This document shows, piece by piece, positions 23,333-24,351 of a DNA stretch of 24,351 nt (its first letter is position 1; every line of letters starts with the position of its first letter). This DNA comes from a virus: the IMG/VR virus record IMGVR_UViG_3300017971_000750, positions 1-24,351 of that record. One strand, 5' to 3'. Both the position numbers and the translations under genes were made by a program. The notes under the pieces are model-generated. The model ran no database searches and was not told the origin of the DNA. It saw nothing but the letters and a program-made list of their open reading frames with translations.

Positions 23333-24351
23333 TCAGCTTATCATCATGTTTCGCGAGACGCGTCGGCCGGATCTTGCCGCCTGAGGAGGTGCCGGCGAAA
23401 CGTTCTCGATCTGAGGGGCGACCAGGGCCGGGGCCAAGGCGTACCCAATGGCGTCGAGTTCGTCAGGGCTCTCGAGACCGAATTGCCGCTTGAGTTCGTC
23501 TTTCGACATGAGCGACGTCCTCCCGTCCTTCTCGACTTTGTACCTGATCGTCGTCGCCTGGATGCTGGCGCGCTCATCCACCGGGACTGCAGCCTTCCCT
23601 TCCATCAGAGCGATTCTCATTTCCCAACCGAGCTGAGCACGGATGTTGGTGAACATCTTCTTTCCCTTGACGCCCCGGGGCGTTCCGTTCCCGTGCCACC
23701 TGACGATATTTTTGTATCCTGCCTCGAGCACCGCATCGGCGACGCCGGCCCCATACCCACCGTCAGCGTCAATCACCACAATCTCCGGATCGAAGTCCTC
23801 AATGTGCTGCATCACCTTCCCGGCGATCGCCATCGTTCGGAGCTTGCTCATCTTGTCGAGGCTGTGGACCACGGGACCGGTTGCCCGGGCGATCACCGTC
23901 CGATCGTCGCCACCGTCCGCGACATCGACGCCGAGGGCCCGCCTCCCAATCCCGTCGTTCAGAGCCATGATCTCTTCGTGAATACTCGGGTCAGTTGCCC
24001 TCTCCCAGGCCCAAAGGGGGATCAATCCGAACTCGACCTCATCAGGGAATTCTCCGAGGGCCTTGACCTGAACCCACGGATGGTCGATACCGTACATCTT
24101 GATCAGCTCTTCAGCCCATTTCGTCGATACCTGCGGGCTGTCCTTGTAGCTGACGGTGTGGAGATTCCACATGTCCCGGTGTTTGTGGAAGGCGTTGAAG
24201 AAGAAGCCGCGCGGGCAGTTCGGGTTCCCGGTGACGAGAGCGAGCGCCTCTTTTTCAGATGCTAACGACCCCTCTATCGCGCCCCAAATCGCATCATCGA
24301 CGCCGGATCCTTCATCGACGATGGCTAGGAGGTGATCAGCATGACGACCCT
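23333..24351 (-). CDS. terL: Terminase large subunit (partial, N-terminus beyond the right edge)
   Basis: The frame is open from the right edge (24349) to TGA at 23335-23333, giving 338 visible residues. The ATPase end is present: HLLAIVDEGSGVDD near 24334-24293 fits Walker B with the catalytic Asp-Glu, followed by LVTGNPNCPRGFF (the C motif region). The nuclease domain follows, with acidic residues in GVDVADGGDDRT (about 23938), VVIDADGGYGAG (about 23783) and ELDAIGYAL (about 23466), matching the RNase H-type metal ligands. Walker A lies outside the window. Terminase cuts concatemers or, in Mu-like phages, packages from integrated copies, and it drives DNA through the portal encoded next door. 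An ATG at 24172 is inside the gene and not the true start. Confidence 0.93.
   Translation of the reverse strand, partial: GRHADHLLAIVDEGSGVDDAIWGAIEGSLASEKEALALVTGNPNCPRGFFFNAFHKHRDMWNLHTVSYKDSPQVSTKWAEELIKMYGIDHPWVQVKALGEFPDEVEFGLIPLWAWERATDPSIHEEIMALNDGIGRRALGVDVADGGDDRTVIARATGPVVHSLDKMSKLRTMAIAGKVMQHIEDFDPEIVVIDADGGYGAGVADAVLEAGYKNIVRWHGNGTPRGVKGKKMFTNIRAQLGWEMRIALMEGKAAVPVDERASIQATTIRYKVEKDGRTSLMSKDELKRQFGLESPDELDAIGYALAPALVAPQIENVSPAPPQAARSGRRVSRNMMIS

Noticed and set aside
22320-24265. Long plus-strand open frames opposite portal and terminase
   Set aside because: The opposite strand carries clear family motifs; these translations are Arg/Pro/Val-rich shadows without a family pattern.
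1-24351. CRISPR arrays, tRNA genes, insertion sequences, attachment sites
   Set aside because: Looked for and not seen; all sequence is accounted for by coding genes and gaps shorter than about 85 bases.

Overview
The window is a tailed-phage (or prophage) structural module. Every gene I can support lies on the minus strand, so the transcript reads from the right edge to the left edge. It is tightly packed: gaps are mostly under 60 bases, many neighbours overlap by 1-20 bases (ATGA or TGATG junctions), and nearly every start has a GGAGG-type ribosome binding site. No host genes, tRNAs, integrase, transposase or CRISPR are visible. I cannot tell a free virus from a prophage. The host is probably a Gram-negative bacterium: there is a lipobox lipoprotein, a Mu-like head and a lambda-like tail. 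The lipoprotein's C-terminal DGFExGxxxxWS signature is one I associate with environmental Proteobacteria and Acidobacteriota, which is only a hint.

Head module (24351 to about 15907, in transcription order): large terminase (cut by the right edge), Mu gp29-type portal, a small unknown gene, Mu gpF-type minor head protein, Mu gpI-type protease with a nested scaffold start, a DUF2190-type decoration protein, the major capsid protein, a strong intrinsic terminator, a small unknown gene, and the connector/completion genes of Mu gp36, gpG and gp37 type.

Tail module (15897 to 2904): a small lysine-rich protein, tail tube protein, tail assembly chaperone with a canonical A AAA AAC -1 frameshift site giving a 304-residue G-T type fusion, a 1676-residue tape measure protein with internal duplications, then distal tail, lambda gpL-like and gpJ-like tip proteins. 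Two tip proteins carry regions resembling carbohydrate-binding beta-sandwiches. The combination of Mu-type head and long non-contractile tail resembles B3/D3112-type transposable siphophages, but no transposition genes are in view.

Lysis and accessory end (2891 to 1): a coiled-coil protein with a C-terminal membrane anchor, an M23 metallopeptidase, a secreted beta-propeller-like lipoprotein, a SEC-C zinc-motif protein, and at the left edge a protein whose N-terminal half matches the Acb2 family of anti-CBASS cyclic-nucleotide sponges, joined to an extra C-terminal region. This last block looks like a small counter-defence or host-interaction cluster at the end of the late operon and is the most interesting part of the window.
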